Source: Gymnodinialimonas sp. 202GB13-11
GTDB taxonomy: Bacteria; Pseudomonadota; Alphaproteobacteria; Rhodobacterales; Rhodobacteraceae
Reading direction: 5' to 3'
DNA length: 64,000 nucleotides
Assembly: GCF_040932485.1 (NCBI RefSeq)
Contig: NZ_JBFRBH010000001.1
Span: forward strand, 2,831,185 to 2,895,184
The position numbers and the translations under genes were made by a program. Positions 33,506-43,229 of the stretch are shown here, piece after piece. Positions within the stretch are counted from its first letter, which is position 1. Each line of letters opens with the position of its first letter. The notes under the pieces were generated by a model. It made no database searches, had not been told where the DNA came from, and worked only from the letters and a program-made list of their open reading frames with translations.

Positions 33506-35107
33506 CTACCAGGTGATAAAGACCAACGTGATCACCGGGAACGCCACCAGCAGCACCACGCGCAGCAGGTCGGACGCGATGAAATACAGCACTGCGCGAT
33601 AGGTCGCCGTCATCTTCGTCGTCTTCTCCATCGCGTTGATGATGAACAGGTTCATGCCCACCGGCGGTGTGATCAGCCCGACCTCCACCACAATCAGCAC
33701 AAGGATACCGAACCAGATCGCCACCTGCTCGGAATTGATCCGGTTCAGCGCGCCTTGGTTCACCCGCCGCAACTCCAGCGCGCGGGTCTGATCGCGGGTC
33801 AGTTCCTCACCCGCCGCCAGCGCCCGCAGCGCCTCGTCCAGCGGCACGATATCCGCGCCGAAATGCGCCATGATCGTGTCGAACTGCACCGTCTGCGCCA
33901 ACGTCAGCTGCGCGCCTTCACGGTAGGCGGCAAGCAGCGCATCTACGCTGTCTCGGGTCATATCCGGCACCGACAGCAGCGCCTCCATCCCCCGCGCGGC
34001 ATGCAGCTCCGCCATCGACACGAAGCCGAAATCAAGGCCTTGCATCACCGGCCAGAAGATTGGGATGGTCAGCAGGATCATCGACAGCGAGTCCATGAAA
34101 CAACCGAGGATCAGGTAGAAAATCAGGATCAGGATCAGGATCGTGTAGGGGCTGAAGCCGCTGGTTGTGACCCATTCCGCGATGCCCTGCGGCACCTGTG
34201 TCAGCGCGAGGAAGCCATTGTAGAAGGCCGCACCGAGGATGATGAAGAAGATCATCGCGGTGGAGCGAGCCGTGACCATGAAGCTCTCGATCAGCGAGGC
34301 ACGGTTCAGCCCGCCGTTGAAGTACGCAATAAGCCCAGTGCCAAGCGCACCAACGGCGGCCCCTTCGGTCGGCGTGAACCAGCCCGCATAGATGCCGCCG
34401 ACAACCGCACCGAAAACCAACAGGACCGGCCAGATCTTGGTCAAAGCCGCTAGCCGTTCCGAATAAGGCATCCGCGGCCCGACGCCCGCGCTTTCGGGGT
34501 TCAACGCGACGTATATGCGGATCGCGATGATATAGCCCAGCGCCGCAATGATGCCGGGAATGAACGCCGCAAGGAAAAGCTTCGCGATGTTCTGCTCGGT
34601 CAAGATCGCGTAGATCACCAGCACGATGGAGGGCGGGATCAGGATGCCAAGCGTGCCCCCCGCCGCCAGCGCTGCCGTCGAGAACCCACCGTCATAGCCA
34701 TACCGCCGCAACTCCGGCAGCGCCACGCGCCCCATGGTGGCTGCGGTCGCCAGCGAGCTTCCGCAAATCGCCCCAAAGCCCGCGCAAGCGCCCACAGCCG
34801 CCATCGCCACTCCGCCCTTGCGATGGCCCAAGAAACCTTCCGCCGCCTTGAACAACGCTTGAGACATACCGCCCAACGTTGCGAAGTGCCCCATCAACAG
34901 GAACATCGGAATGATGGTCAGCGAGTAGCTGGAAAACGTCGTGAACGTTTCGGATTTCAGCCGCCCGAATGGCACCTGCGTGTCGCCCGTCACCATGATC
35001 AGGCCAACGAGGCCCGTGAAGAACATCGACAGGCCTATTGGCACCCGCAGGAAGATCAGCGTCAGGAGGAAGGGAAACGACAGGATCCCAATGAGTTGGT
35101 CGCTCAA
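33506..35107 (-). CDS. dctM: TRAP transporter large permease (DctM) with a 100-residue insertion
   Basis: 533 residues against about 430 in most DctM proteins. The usual membrane helices run from residue 4 to 357, with GHRKGGVAMAAV and GTLGILIPPS typical of the family. A polar, mostly helical segment at about 358-461 (MAELHAARGMEALL, EELTRDQTRALEL) is inserted before the last helices (FGILVLIVVEVGLITPPVGMNLF). It is the channel subunit importing an acid with Na+. It overlaps dctQ by 4 bases. With dctP and dctQ beside aromatic genes, an aromatic acid is the likely cargo. Confidence 0.92.
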   Translation of the reverse strand: MSDQLIGILSFPFLLTLIFLRVPIGLSMFFTGLVGLIMVTGDTQVPFGRLKSETFTTFSSYSLTIIPMFLLMGHFATLGGMSQALFKAAEGFLGHRKGGVAMAAVGACAGFGAICGSSLATAATMGRVALPELRRYGYDGGFSTAALAAGGTLGILIPPSIVLVIYAILTEQNIAKLFLAAFIPGIIAALGYIIAIRIYVALNPESAGVGPRMPYSERLAALTKIWPVLLVFGAVVGGIYAGWFTPTEGAAVGALGTGLIAYFNGGLNRASLIESFMVTARSTAMIFFIILGAAFYNGFLALTQVPQGIAEWVTTSGFSPYTILILILIFYLILGCFMDSLSMILLTIPIFWPVMQGLDFGFVSMAELHAARGMEALLSVPDMTRDSVDALLAAYREGAQLTLAQTVQFDTIMAHFGADIVPLDEALRALAAGEELTRDQTRALELRRVNQGALNRINSEQVAIWFGILVLIVVEVGLITPPVGMNLFIINAMEKTTKMTATYRAVLYFIASDLLRVVLLVAFPVITLVFITW

Positions 35108-35688
35108 TGCTCCGCCCCCAGGTCGGGGGGCAGTACCGTACGCCCTGACACCATTTCAATGAACCGTACAACGCCGAGATATACGGCCACCACTGCGGCC
35201 AAAGCCGCGCCGACAAAGCCGATGGCGTAGGAATACCAGACCGGCAATTGTAGCTCCAACGTGGTCTGGCCGCTGTTGAACTTGGTCATCAGCCCGCCGA
35301 ACAACTGCACCGCGATCAGCACCATGACGCCCGCGAAAACCACCTCCGTCACGCCGCGCAACCAGCGGTTCGTGCGGTCGGACATCGCGCTCGTAAATAT
35401 ATCCACCGTCGCGTGCCCGCCGGTGATCTGGCAGATCGGCAGGAAGGCAAAGATCACGAACGCCACGCCCGCCTCGATCAATTCGAATGTCCCGAGGATC
35501 GGCCCCACGCCAGCGTCGATCATCCATTGGCCAAGGCCCGCCAGAAAGCCGTCTTCCACCATCCAGTGAAACAGCCGGTCCACCAGCCGCATCACGATGT
35601 TGAAGACCGTCATAAGGATAAGCACCGACAGCATGATCCCACCCAGGATCGCCATCAGGCGCGACAGAAACAGAAGCGCGCGGTACAT
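35104..35688 (-). CDS. dctQ: TRAP transporter small permease (DctQ)
   Basis: 194 residues with four membrane helices (about 10-30, 58-80, 100-120, 145-165). FVIFAFLPICQITGGHATVDIF is a typical DctQ stretch. It joins with DctM in the membrane. 56 bases after dctP, separated by a hairpin that should lower its expression relative to the binding protein. Confidence 0.9.
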   Translation of the reverse strand: MYRALLFLSRLMAILGGIMLSVLILMTVFNIVMRLVDRLFHWMVEDGFLAGLGQWMIDAGVGPILGTFELIEAGVAFVIFAFLPICQITGGHATVDIFTSAMSDRTNRWLRGVTEVVFAGVMVLIAVQLFGGLMTKFNSGQTTLELQLPVWYSYAIGFVGAALAAVVAVYLGVVRFIEMVSGRTVLPPDLGAEH

Positions 35689-35710
35689 CTATGTCCCCGG
35701 AGAAAGAAAA

Positions 35711-35734
35711 GGGGCCGCGTGGTGTCGCGGCCCC
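35711..35734 (-). terminator. Intrinsic terminator/attenuator between dctP and dctQ
   Basis: Perfect 9-bp GC arms (GGGGCCGCG and its complement) with a 6-base loop, followed on the minus strand by TTTTCTTTCT. It lies just after the dctP stop, the usual site for partial termination that keeps binding protein in excess of permease. Confidence 0.75.
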
Positions 35735-35744
35735 CTCGTTTGGC

Positions 35745-36782
35745 TTACTGGGCGCAGTCGCCGTCCATCAGCTCACGCGCGCGGTCGATCAGCGCCTGGC
35801 CGTCCAGCCCGCTGCCCGCCACGTCGTCGATCCAGCTCTGGTAGATCGGCTCAACAACCGGCATCCACACTTCCTGTGCGGTTGCCTCATCAATCATGAT
35901 GATGTTGTTGCCCGCTTCCACGGCCAGTTCACGCGCCGGACCATCGGCATCGGCCTGCGTGCCGCCTGCGAAGACCGAGAACTCGAGGCCCGAGTTTTCG
36001 TCGAGGATCTGCTGCAGATCTTCCGGCATGTTGTTGTAGGCGTCGTTGTTCATCGCCAGCACAAAGGTCAGCGTGTAAAGGCCGTTGCCTTCAAACCCGG
36101 TATGGTTCTCGACCAGTTCCGGCACGCGCAGCGCCGCCGTCACTTCCCACGGGATCGTCGTGCCGTCGATCGTGCCGCGCGACAGGCCCTCAGGCACCGC
36201 AGGCACAGGCATACCAACTGGCGTTGCACCGGTCAGTTCCAGCAACTGGTTCACAAGACGCGAACCACCGCGAATCTGCATGCCCTGCAGGTCTTCGGGC
36301 GTCTCAACCGGATCCGCCGTGTGGAACATGCCGGGGCCGTGGACCCATGTGCCAAGCAGGTGCACGTCCGAGAACTCTTCCTGCATGCCCTCTTCATACA
36401 TCGTCCAGTAGGCGCAGGACGCGGCGCGCGCATCGGCGACCATGAACGGCAGTTCGAACACTTCCGTCGACGGGAAGCGGCCCGGCGTGTAGCCGACCAC
36501 GGTCCAGACGATATCGGCCACGCCGTCAATCGCCTGATCCATCAACTCTGGCGGGGCGCCGCCCAATTGCATCGAGGGATAGCGCTCGATCTCGATCCGA
36601 CCGCCGGATGCTTCTTCGACCTGATCGGCCCAGACATCCAGAACCAGCGCGGGGACGTTGGCCTGCGCGGGCAGAAACTGGTGGAGCTTCAGCGTCACCT
36701 CCGCCTGCGCAAATGCGCCTGTGGCGGCCATCGCGCCCGCGGCAACTGTGCCAAGCGCCGTCATGAGGGTTTTGGTTTTCAT
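35745..36782 (-). CDS. dctP: TRAP transporter substrate-binding protein (DctP)
   Basis: 345 residues with a signal peptide (TLMTALGTVAAGAMAATGAFAQA). DctP/TakP fold: Arg171 in LQGMQIRGGS is the conserved arginine that salt-bridges the substrate carboxylate, and FELPFMVADARAA is a family block. It delivers an organic acid in the periplasm to DctQM. First gene of the leftward dctPQM operon, divergent from a marR gene. Confidence 0.92.
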   Translation of the reverse strand: MKTKTLMTALGTVAAGAMAATGAFAQAEVTLKLHQFLPAQANVPALVLDVWADQVEEASGGRIEIERYPSMQLGGAPPELMDQAIDGVADIVWTVVGYTPGRFPSTEVFELPFMVADARAASCAYWTMYEEGMQEEFSDVHLLGTWVHGPGMFHTADPVETPEDLQGMQIRGGSRLVNQLLELTGATPVGMPVPAVPEGLSRGTIDGTTIPWEVTAALRVPELVENHTGFEGNGLYTLTFVLAMNNDAYNNMPEDLQQILDENSGLEFSVFAGGTQADADGPARELAVEAGNNIIMIDEATAQEVWMPVVEPIYQSWIDDVAGSGLDGQALIDRARELMDGDCAQ

Positions 36783-36864
36783 GTATCTTCCTCCCTAAAA
36801 ACTCGTTGAAGCATGGGTTTGCCCCATGTCTGTGTCGGGGCCGGTCACACCCGGCCTCCCTTAG

Positions 36865-36885
36865 ATAGATATGATGCATAACTAT
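36865..36885. promoter_or_regulatory. MarR-type operator between dctP and marR
   Basis: A 21-bp palindrome with 16 of 21 symmetric positions; outer arms ATAG/CTAT, inner TATG/CATA. It lies between two divergent starts and resembles the element at 33485-33505, so one MarR protein may bind both. Confidence 0.55.
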
Positions 36886-37002
36886 TGTCGTCTGTCACCA
36901 TATTCGATTGCTCTGCCCTATCCCTTTGCTCTGCGGCCCAAAAAGAAAGCGCGCTTATCATCTGTCTTGGCCCGCCGAGCCTTGGGCGATAGAATCACCA
37001 AC

Positions 37003-37482
37003 ATGTCTGAAATCTACACGATGCCCGGCCATCTGATACGGCGTTTGCAACAAATCTCGATCAGCGTCTTCACCGACCGCATGAAAGCGCTCGGCCACGA
37101 CCTCACCGCGCCACAGTTTGCGACCCTTGCGGTCCTGTCGAACTCGCCCGGCATCGATCAGGCCACACTGGCCGGAATGATCGCCCATGATCGCCCGACC
37201 ATTGGCGGTGTGGTGGAGCGGTTGGAGGCCAAAGGCCTGCTCACCCGCCGCCGGAACGAAAAAGATCGCCGCGCCATGATCCTCGAACTGACCGACGCGG
37301 GCGCGGCCTTGCTGGATGCCATCACGCCTGAAGTCCGCGCGCTGCAAGACGACATCCTTCCGGGCCTGACAGAAGCTGAGCGCACCGAATTCGTCCGCCT
37401 CGCCGCCGAGGTCGCCAAAGTCGGCAACGACGCCGCCCGTGCGCCCATGGTTCTGCCCGCAACCGCTCAAGACAGCACCTGA
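37003..37482 (+). CDS. MarR-family transcriptional regulator
   Basis: 159 residues from MSEIYTMPGH; a second ATG 18 bases on (MPGHLIRR) is also possible and neither has a strong ribosome site. The winged helix covers QATLAGMIAHDRPTIGGVVERL with wing RRRNEKDRRAMILELT. MPGHLIRRLQQISISVFTDRM is the dimer helix typical of BadR/HbaR-like MarR proteins of aromatic catabolism. It is divergent from dctP with a palindrome between, so it probably controls the transporter. Its last 16 bases overlap the end of the paaX-like gene on the other strand. Confidence 0.88.
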   Translation: MSEIYTMPGHLIRRLQQISISVFTDRMKALGHDLTAPQFATLAVLSNSPGIDQATLAGMIAHDRPTIGGVVERLEAKGLLTRRRNEKDRRAMILELTDAGAALLDAITPEVRALQDDILPGLTEAERTEFVRLAAEVAKVGNDAARAPMVLPATAQDST

Positions 37483-38255
37483 TCGGGGAGCGCCGGGCCG
37501 AGGGCGTCAAGCAAGTCTGCAACCCGGGCCCGGCACGCAACCTCTGCGCGGCCCGCCCCCAACGCGGCCTCCGCCGCCGGGTTGGACCGCAACACCAACC
37601 GCCGCCAGCCGTGCAGAACCAGCACCCGCAAAGCGAACCGGTCGAGCGGATCGTTCGGCAGGTCATCGTCACCGGGCAACGTCGCAGACAGCGCTGCAAA
37701 CTCCGCCTCACATGCCGCCTCATCCAGCGCCGCACGCACCCATGCGGGCCAGTCACGGTTCTCTGGAACAGCGACCAGCCATTCCTCCGGCAAGTCCACC
37801 TCAGCCCCGCAAACGAGCGCGAAACTGCGAGAGATTGGCACAGCAGACAGGGCCTCCGGCAACAGCGTCAGTGCGTCGGGCGCATCCGGCGGGAAGCCCA
37901 CCAAGCGGCACGGCGCGCCTTCAGCGGCGTCTCCATAAACGCGGTCCGCCACAGCGCGCGTCTGCGCCTTTGCGCTGTCCGTCAGCCTGTGGAACCCCAC
38001 GCGCCCTTCGCGGCGGCTATCGACCCACCCGTCGCGCTTGAGCCGGTGCAACGCCACACGCATCGCTTGTGGCTGCAATCCGATCCGCTCGACCAAGGCC
38101 GACAGGACCAGCCCTGAGACCTCCCCCTGCCCCGCCTGCGCACAATCGCCAAGGCACGACACGATCACAGACCACAGTTTCAGCGGGCTGGCCTCGGACA
38201 AAGCACTGGCCAAGTCTGCCACGGGGTCGCCTGCGTGAAGCTGCGTCACATTCAT
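37467..38255 (-). CDS. paaX: PaaX-family repressor
   Basis: 262 residues. PaaX proteins have an N-terminal winged helix (here LVERIGLQPQAMRVALHRLKRDGWV) and a C-terminal effector domain binding phenylacetyl-CoA. The stretch DGWVDSRREGRVGFHRLTDSAK is the wing. It overlaps paaZ by 4 bases and so is co-expressed with it. Expected to repress the paa promoters and be relieved by phenylacetyl-CoA. The sequence is fairly divergent from E. coli PaaX, so the match is by layout and context. Confidence 0.82.
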   Translation of the reverse strand: MNVTQLHAGDPVADLASALSEASPLKLWSVIVSCLGDCAQAGQGEVSGLVLSALVERIGLQPQAMRVALHRLKRDGWVDSRREGRVGFHRLTDSAKAQTRAVADRVYGDAAEGAPCRLVGFPPDAPDALTLLPEALSAVPISRSFALVCGAEVDLPEEWLVAVPENRDWPAWVRAALDEAACEAEFAALSATLPGDDDLPNDPLDRFALRVLVLHGWRRLVLRSNPAAEAALGAGRAEVACRARVADLLDALGPALPDQVLS

Positions 38256-40252
38256 TTCGCCACCATCGTCAGCAACTCATATTCAGCGACGGCCTCATCA
38301 TCCTGATTGCGCACATCCGCGTGCCACCGGACCTCACCGTATTCCTCATTGCGCGACTTCTTATCCATCACAGTCAAATGCACCCGGATCGAGTCCCCCG
38401 GGCTGACGGGCTTCAGGAACCGCAAGCTGTCCAACCCGGTATTGGCCAGCACCGGCCCCTCGTTCGGCTCCACGAACAGCCCCGCCGCAAAGCTCAGGAT
38501 CAGGTAACCATGGGCCACGCGCCCCGGAAAGAACGGGTTCCGCTTGGCCGCATCTTCATCCATGTGCGCGTAGAACGTGTCGCCGGTGAAATGCGCGAAA
38601 TGCTCGATATCGTCGAGTTTGATCTCCCGCGCCTCGGTCTCTAGCGTTCGCCCGACCTCCAGACCCCCGAACCGCATCTGAAACGGATGCTCTACCGCCG
38701 CGTGTTTCGTCCCGCCCGGCACAAACCGCCCCGTGACTGCGCTCAGAATATCAGGCGAGCCCTGCACCGCCACGCGCTGCATGTAATGCTTTACCGCGCG
38801 GATACCGCCAAGCTCCTCCCCGCCGCCGGCGCGCCCCGGCCCGCCGTGGGTCAGATGCGGCATCGGCGCGCCGTGGCCCGTGGCCTCCTTCGCGCTGTCG
38901 CGGTTGTTCACGTAGACGCGCCCGTGCCATGCGCCGACACCGGTTACAACCTCACGCGCCACCTCACCCGAATGCGTGATGAGTGAAGCCACAAGCGACC
39001 CCTCCCCCCGGTTCGCAAGCGCGCAGGCGTGGCCCAAATCACGATAGGGCATCAGGGTCGAGACCGGCCCAAATGCCTCCGTCTCATGGACGAGCGTTGC
39101 CGCATCGGGGTCAGCGCAGTGAAACAGCATCGGGCAAAGATACGCGCCGTTTTCCGTGTCGCCGCCAATCTCGCCTTCAAACACCAACTCCGCCTCGCGG
39201 TTGATCCGCGCCATCTTCTCGCGCACATCCTGCTGCTGGGACATGGACACCAACGGCCCCATGTTCGTCTCGCGATCCCGCGGATCGCCGACCACAACCT
39301 TGGACAGCTGCGAGGACAGCCGATCAACGAGCGGCTGTAGGAGGGGCTGGGGCACCATCACCCGCCGGATCGCCGTGCACTTCTGCCCCGCCTTGGTCGT
39401 CATCTCGCGTAGAATTTCGCGTGCGGCGATCTCGAACTCCGGGCTCTCCACCGTCACATCCGGCCCCAGAATGCTGGAATTCAGCGAATCCTGCTCCGCC
39501 GTGAACGGCACGCCGCGCGGCAGCCCATCCGCCACAACCGCCGCCGTCGCCGCCGAGCCAGTAAACGTCACCGCGTCCTGCGGGCCCAACACGCTCAAAC
39601 CCTCTCCAACGCCGCCCGTCACCAATTGCAGCGCACCGTCCGGCAGAACGCCAGCCTCCAGCATCAGCCGCACGCATAGCTCTGTCACATGCGCCGTCGC
39701 TGTGGCCGGTTTCACGATAGACGGCACACCTGCCAGAAACGCAGGCGCGATCTTCTCCAACATCCCCCAGACCGGGAAGTTGAACGCATTGATGTGGAAC
39801 GCGACGCCCAGACGCGGCGTGTAGATATGCTGCCCGCCGAACGCGCCGGTCTTGCCCAAAGGCTCCCACGCGCCATCAACCAGCACATGCCCCTCCGGCA
39901 TCTCCCGCCGCCCCTTGGAGGCGAAGACGAACAACGTCCCAATCCCGCCGTCGATATCGAATGCGTGATCCCTCTGCGTCGCGCCGGTCGTGAACGACAG
40001 GTCATACAGCTTCTGTTTGTGCGCATTCAGATGCAGCGCCAGCGCCTTCAGCATCCGCGCCCGGTCGTGGAAATCCATCTTGCGCAACGCAGGCCCGCCA
40101 AATTCACGCGCATAGGCCACAATGCCCGCCACATCGAGCGTGTCATTGCCCGCCTCGGCAATCACCTCGCCCGTCGCCGCATCCGCAATTGGCCGCGCAC
40201 CGGCCCCGGCCGCAACCCAGACACCCTTCGCGTAGCTTCCAATGCGTTGCAT
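38252..40252 (-). CDS. paaZ: PaaZ: oxepin-CoA hydrolase / 3-oxo-5,6-dehydrosuberyl-CoA semialdehyde dehydrogenase
   Basis: 666 residues, as in E. coli (about 680). The N-terminal aldehyde dehydrogenase (1-510) has [15 protein letters not shown] and the catalytic Cys in [11 protein letters not shown]; the C-terminal MaoC hydratase (about 530-666) has [17 protein letters not shown] and [11 protein letters not shown]. It opens the oxepin ring of phenylacetate catabolism and oxidises the aldehyde. The start [10 protein letters not shown] follows GGGAGGGG; an upstream in-frame ATG would read through the divergent promoter. Both catalytic domains look intact. Confidence 0.95.
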   Translation of the reverse strand: MQRIGSYAKGVWVAAGAGARPIADAATGEVIAEAGNDTLDVAGIVAYAREFGGPALRKMDFHDRARMLKALALHLNAHKQKLYDLSFTTGATQRDHAFDIDGGIGTLFVFASKGRREMPEGHVLVDGAWEPLGKTGAFGGQHIYTPRLGVAFHINAFNFPVWGMLEKIAPAFLAGVPSIVKPATATAHVTELCVRLMLEAGVLPDGALQLVTGGVGEGLSVLGPQDAVTFTGSAATAAVVADGLPRGVPFTAEQDSLNSSILGPDVTVESPEFEIAAREILREMTTKAGQKCTAIRRVMVPQPLLQPLVDRLSSQLSKVVVGDPRDRETNMGPLVSMSQQQDVREKMARINREAELVFEGEIGGDTENGAYLCPMLFHCADPDAATLVHETEAFGPVSTLMPYRDLGHACALANRGEGSLVASLITHSGEVAREVVTGVGAWHGRVYVNNRDSAKEATGHGAPMPHLTHGGPGRAGGGEELGGIRAVKHYMQRVAVQGSPDILSAVTGRFVPGGTKHAAVEHPFQMRFGGLEVGRTLETEAREIKLDDIEHFAHFTGDTFYAHMDEDAAKRNPFFPGRVAHGYLILSFAAGLFVEPNEGPVLANTGLDSLRFLKPVSPGDSIRVHLTVMDKKSRNEEYGEVRWHADVRNQDDEAVAEYELLTMVAK

Positions 40253-40275
40253 GATTTTCCCCTCCCGAAAAATCT

Positions 40276-40287
40276 TGTAACACTTTG
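40276..40287 (+). promoter_or_regulatory. paa promoter motif, copy 1
   Basis: TGTAACACTTTG lies 48-59 bases before paaI and 24-35 bases before paaZ. A copy differing in one base sits at 42186-42197 at a like distance and in the same orientation before paaA. Candidate binding site for the paa regulator. Confidence 0.35.
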
Positions 40288-40334
40288 CGCGATGCGGCAG
40301 GGTGACGCAATAGGGAGTTTGGGAGGACTCGCGA

Positions 40335-40766
40335 ATGACCCCGAAAGAACGTGCTGAGCGCAGCGCGGAAGCGATGTGGAAAGGCGATCGCGCGTCCGCT
40401 TGGGTCGGCATGCAGATAGTCGAAATCGACGAAGGCCGCGCAATCCTTACCCTGCAGATCGTTGAGAACCACTGCAACGGTCACGGCATCGGTCATGGCG
40501 GCGTTACCTTTATGCTGGCAGACAGCGCTTTCGCCTTTGCCTGCAATTCTCGCAACGTCGTCACCGTCGCCCAGCACAACAGCATCAGCTTTCTTGCGCC
40601 CGTCCGCCTTGGCGATACGCTGAAAGCCGACGCGCGCGAGATCACGCAATCCGGGCGGTCTGGCATCACCGATGTCACCGTCACCAATCAGGACGGCGTT
40701 GTCGTCGCAGAATTCCGCGGCGCCTCGCGCGCCATCGGCGGCCAGCTTTTCGAGGAAGAGACATGA
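40335..40766 (+). CDS. paaI: PaaI hydroxyphenylacetyl-CoA thioesterase
   Basis: 143 residues, hot-dog fold. The family block GHGGVTFMLADSAFAFACNSRN holds the catalytic Asp, and NHCNGHGIGHGG precedes it. PaaI frees CoA from ring-hydroxylated or dead-end phenylacetyl-CoA products, a salvage role. GGGAGGA lies 7 bases before the ATG. It overlaps paaK by 4 bases and is divergent from paaZ. Confidence 0.94.
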   Translation: MTPKERAERSAEAMWKGDRASAWVGMQIVEIDEGRAILTLQIVENHCNGHGIGHGGVTFMLADSAFAFACNSRNVVTVAQHNSISFLAPVRLGDTLKADAREITQSGRSGITDVTVTNQDGVVVAEFRGASRAIGGQLFEEET

Positions 40767-42067
40767 AAGACCTCACCCCACCCCGCGATACGCTCGATCC
40801 GATCGAAATCGCCTCCCGCGACGAAATCGCAGCGCTGCAACTCGAACGCCTCAAATGGTCCCTTAGACACGCTTACGACAACGTCCCTTTCTACCGCGCG
40901 CAATTCGACGCGAAGGGCGTCCACCCTGACGACCTGCAAAGCCTGTCGGACCTGTCGAAGTTCCCCTTCACGGTCAAATCCGACCTGCGCGACAATTACC
41001 CTTTCGACATGTTCGCCGTCCCGCGCGAGCAGATCGTGCGCATCCATGCCTCCTCCGGAACCACTGGCAAGCCGACGGTCGTGGGTTACACGCAAGGCGA
41101 TATCAAGATGTGGGGCAACATGGTGGCCCGCTCCATGCGCGCCTCCGGCACGCGTCCCGGCGACATGATCCACAACGCCTATGGCTATGGCCTTTTCACC
41201 GGCGGCCTTGGCGCCCATTACGGCGGTGAAGCACTGGGATGCACAGTGGTGCCCGTCTCTGGTGGCATGACGGCGCGACAAGTTACTCTTATAGAAGATT
41301 TTCGGCCCACCACGATCATGGTGACGCCCTCCTACATGCTGAACATTCTGGAAGAGTATCACCGCCAAGGCCTCGACCCGCGCGCATGCAGTCTTGAGGT
41401 CGGCATCTTCGGGGCGGAGCCTTGGACCAACAAGATGCGCGCTGAGGTCGAAGCCGCCTTCGACATGCATGCCGTCGATATCTATGGCCTGTCCGAGGTC
41501 ATGGGTCCCGGCGTCGCCAATGAATGCGTGGAAACCAAAGACGGGCTGCACATCTGGGAAGACAATTTTTACCCGGAGATCATCGACCCGCAGACCGGCG
41601 AAGTTCTGCCCGACGGCGAAATGGGCGAATTGGTCTTCACCACACTGACCAAAGAAGGCATGCCCATCATTCGCTACCGCACCCGCGATCTGACCCGCCT
41701 TCTGCCCGGCACAGCGCGGTCCATGCGGCGGATGGAAAAGATCACCGGGCGGTCCGACGACATGATCATTCTCCGCGGCGTGAACGTCTTCCCCTCCCAG
41801 ATCGAGGAACAAGTGCTGACGGTCGACGGCCTCGCCCCCTACTACCAGATCGAGCTGGTCAAAGCGGGCCAGATGGATGCGATGAAGGTGCATGTCGAAA
41901 GCCTGCCAGAGCATGGCGACGGTGAAGCAAAGGCCGTTCAAGCCGCCACGTTGGCGCATCGAATCAAGGAAGTCGTCGGCGTCACCGCAGAAGTGATCGT
42001 AGCCGATCCGGGCACGGTTGAGCGCTCTCAGGGCAAGGCGCGACGCTTGGTGGATAATCGAGCATAA
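40763..42067 (+). CDS. paaK: Phenylacetate-CoA ligase
   Basis: 434 residues, the standard PaaK size. ATP loop SSGTTGKPTVVGYT, A5 DIYGLSEVMGPG, and A8 GVNVFPSQIEEQVL. It makes phenylacetyl-CoA, the substrate of the PaaABCE oxygenase and the inducer that releases PaaX. The C-terminal domain has RSQGKARRL in which the Lys is the likely catalytic residue. Confidence 0.96.
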   Translation: MKDLTPPRDTLDPIEIASRDEIAALQLERLKWSLRHAYDNVPFYRAQFDAKGVHPDDLQSLSDLSKFPFTVKSDLRDNYPFDMFAVPREQIVRIHASSGTTGKPTVVGYTQGDIKMWGNMVARSMRASGTRPGDMIHNAYGYGLFTGGLGAHYGGEALGCTVVPVSGGMTARQVTLIEDFRPTTIMVTPSYMLNILEEYHRQGLDPRACSLEVGIFGAEPWTNKMRAEVEAAFDMHAVDIYGLSEVMGPGVANECVETKDGLHIWEDNFYPEIIDPQTGEVLPDGEMGELVFTTLTKEGMPIIRYRTRDLTRLLPGTARSMRRMEKITGRSDDMIILRGVNVFPSQIEEQVLTVDGLAPYYQIELVKAGQMDAMKVHVESLPEHGDGEAKAVQAATLAHRIKEVVGVTAEVIVADPGTVERSQGKARRLVDNRA

Positions 42068-42185
42068 CCGGATCGTCCCGGCCTGTGCCGCGCCGATCGA
42101 GCCCCCCCCGCACCCCCCAGGATATTCCAGGCACATGGAAGACAAAACGAATTGCGTTACCGTTTTCTTACTGTCGCGCCATGTG

Positions 42186-42197
42186 TGTAACATTTTG
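42186..42197 (+). promoter_or_regulatory. paa promoter motif, copy 2
   Basis: TGTAACATTTTG, 55-66 bases before paaA; one base differs from the copy before paaI. An inverted GTTAC occurs about 35 bases further upstream, so the full operator may be longer. Confidence 0.35.
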
Positions 42198-42251
42198 TTG
42201 GACCGGGCAAACCTGATCTGATACAACATGACCGCGAATGGGAGGCCCGCC

Positions 42252-43229
42252 ATGTATGCTCAAATGATCAAGTCCGAAGCGACCAGTGACGACCCCGAGA
42301 AGCTCGCGGCGTTTCAGGCCCGCATCGATGCGGGTGAGAAAATCGAGCCGAAGGACTGGATGCCCGAAGGCTATCGCAAGACCCTGATCCGCCAGATCGG
42401 CCAGCATGCCCATTCAGAGATTGTGGGCCAGCTGCCTGAAGGGAACTGGATCACCCGCGCACCTTCGTTGGAGCGTAAGGCGATCCTTCTCGCCAAAGTG
42501 CAGGACGAGGCGGGGCATGGCCTCTATCTCTATTGCGCCGCCGAAACCCTTGGCGTCAGCCGTGATGAGATGACGGAAATGCTGCTCGACGGCCGCATGA
42601 AATACTCCTCGATCTTCGCCTATCCCACACTGACTTGGGCCGATATGGGCGCAGTCGGCTGGCTCGTCGATGGGGCAGCGATCATGAATCAGGTGCCGCT
42701 GCAACGCACCTCTTTCGGCCCCTATGCCCGCGCAATGATCCGGATCTGCAAGGAAGAGAGTTTCCACCAGCGGCAGGGCTTCGACATCATGATGAAGATG
42801 TGCTCCGGCACGCCCGCGCAAAAGCAAATGGCGCAAGACGCGCTCAACCGTTTCTGGTTCCCGGCGCTGATGATGTTCGGTCCGTCCGATGCGGAAAGCA
42901 CGCATTCCGCGCAGTCCATGGCGTGGAAGATTAAGATGAATTCCAACGACGAGCTGCGCCAGAAATTCGTCGATCAGACCGTGCCGCAGGCCGAATATCT
43001 TGGGCTGACCGTGCCCGACGACACGCTTGCCTGGAATGAGGAGAAGGGCGGCTACGATTTCGCCGAGCCCGATTGGGACGAGTTCTTCGAGGTACTTAAG
43101 GGCAATGGACCGTGCTCCGTGGACCGCATCGCCACCCGCAAAAAGGCGTGGGACGATGGCCAATGGGTGCGCGAGGGGCTGATGGCGCACGCAGCGAAGA
43201 AGCGTGCCGCCAAGGTGGCCGCAGAGTGA
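42252..43229 (+). CDS. paaA: Phenylacetyl-CoA 1,2-epoxidase subunit PaaA
   Basis: 325 residues, the catalytic di-iron subunit. Ferritin-like iron ligands are visible in [13 protein letters not shown] (E-x2-H) and [15 protein letters not shown]. It epoxidises the ring of phenylacetyl-CoA using electrons from PaaE. The start MYAQMIKSE follows GGGAGG; an ATG 24 bases earlier lies ahead of that site. First gene of the paaA-DUF3291-paaBCDE operon. The sequence DxSKWxR of some relatives is replaced by [16 protein letters not shown], normal for the subfamily. Confidence 0.96.
   Translation: MYAQMIKSEATSDDPEKLAAFQARIDAGEKIEPKDWMPEGYRKTLIRQIGQHAHSEIVGQLPEGNWITRAPSLERKAILLAKVQDEAGHGLYLYCAAETLGVSRDEMTEMLLDGRMKYSSIFAYPTLTWADMGAVGWLVDGAAIMNQVPLQRTSFGPYARAMIRICKEESFHQRQGFDIMMKMCSGTPAQKQMAQDALNRFWFPALMMFGPSDAESTHSAQSMAWKIKMNSNDELRQKFVDQTVPQAEYLGLTVPDDTLAWNEEKGGYDFAEPDWDEFFEVLKGNGPCSVDRIATRKKAWDDGQWVREGLMAHAAKKRAAKVAAE

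Noticed and set aside
32981..34453. Open frame of 490 codons across the SDR start and dctM
   Set aside because: Crosses two well supported genes and their control site; His/Arg-rich composition typical of antisense frames.
40688..42253. Minus-strand open frame of 521 codons opposite paaI and paaK
   Set aside because: Both plus-strand genes are certain by motif; the antisense frame has no recognisable domain.
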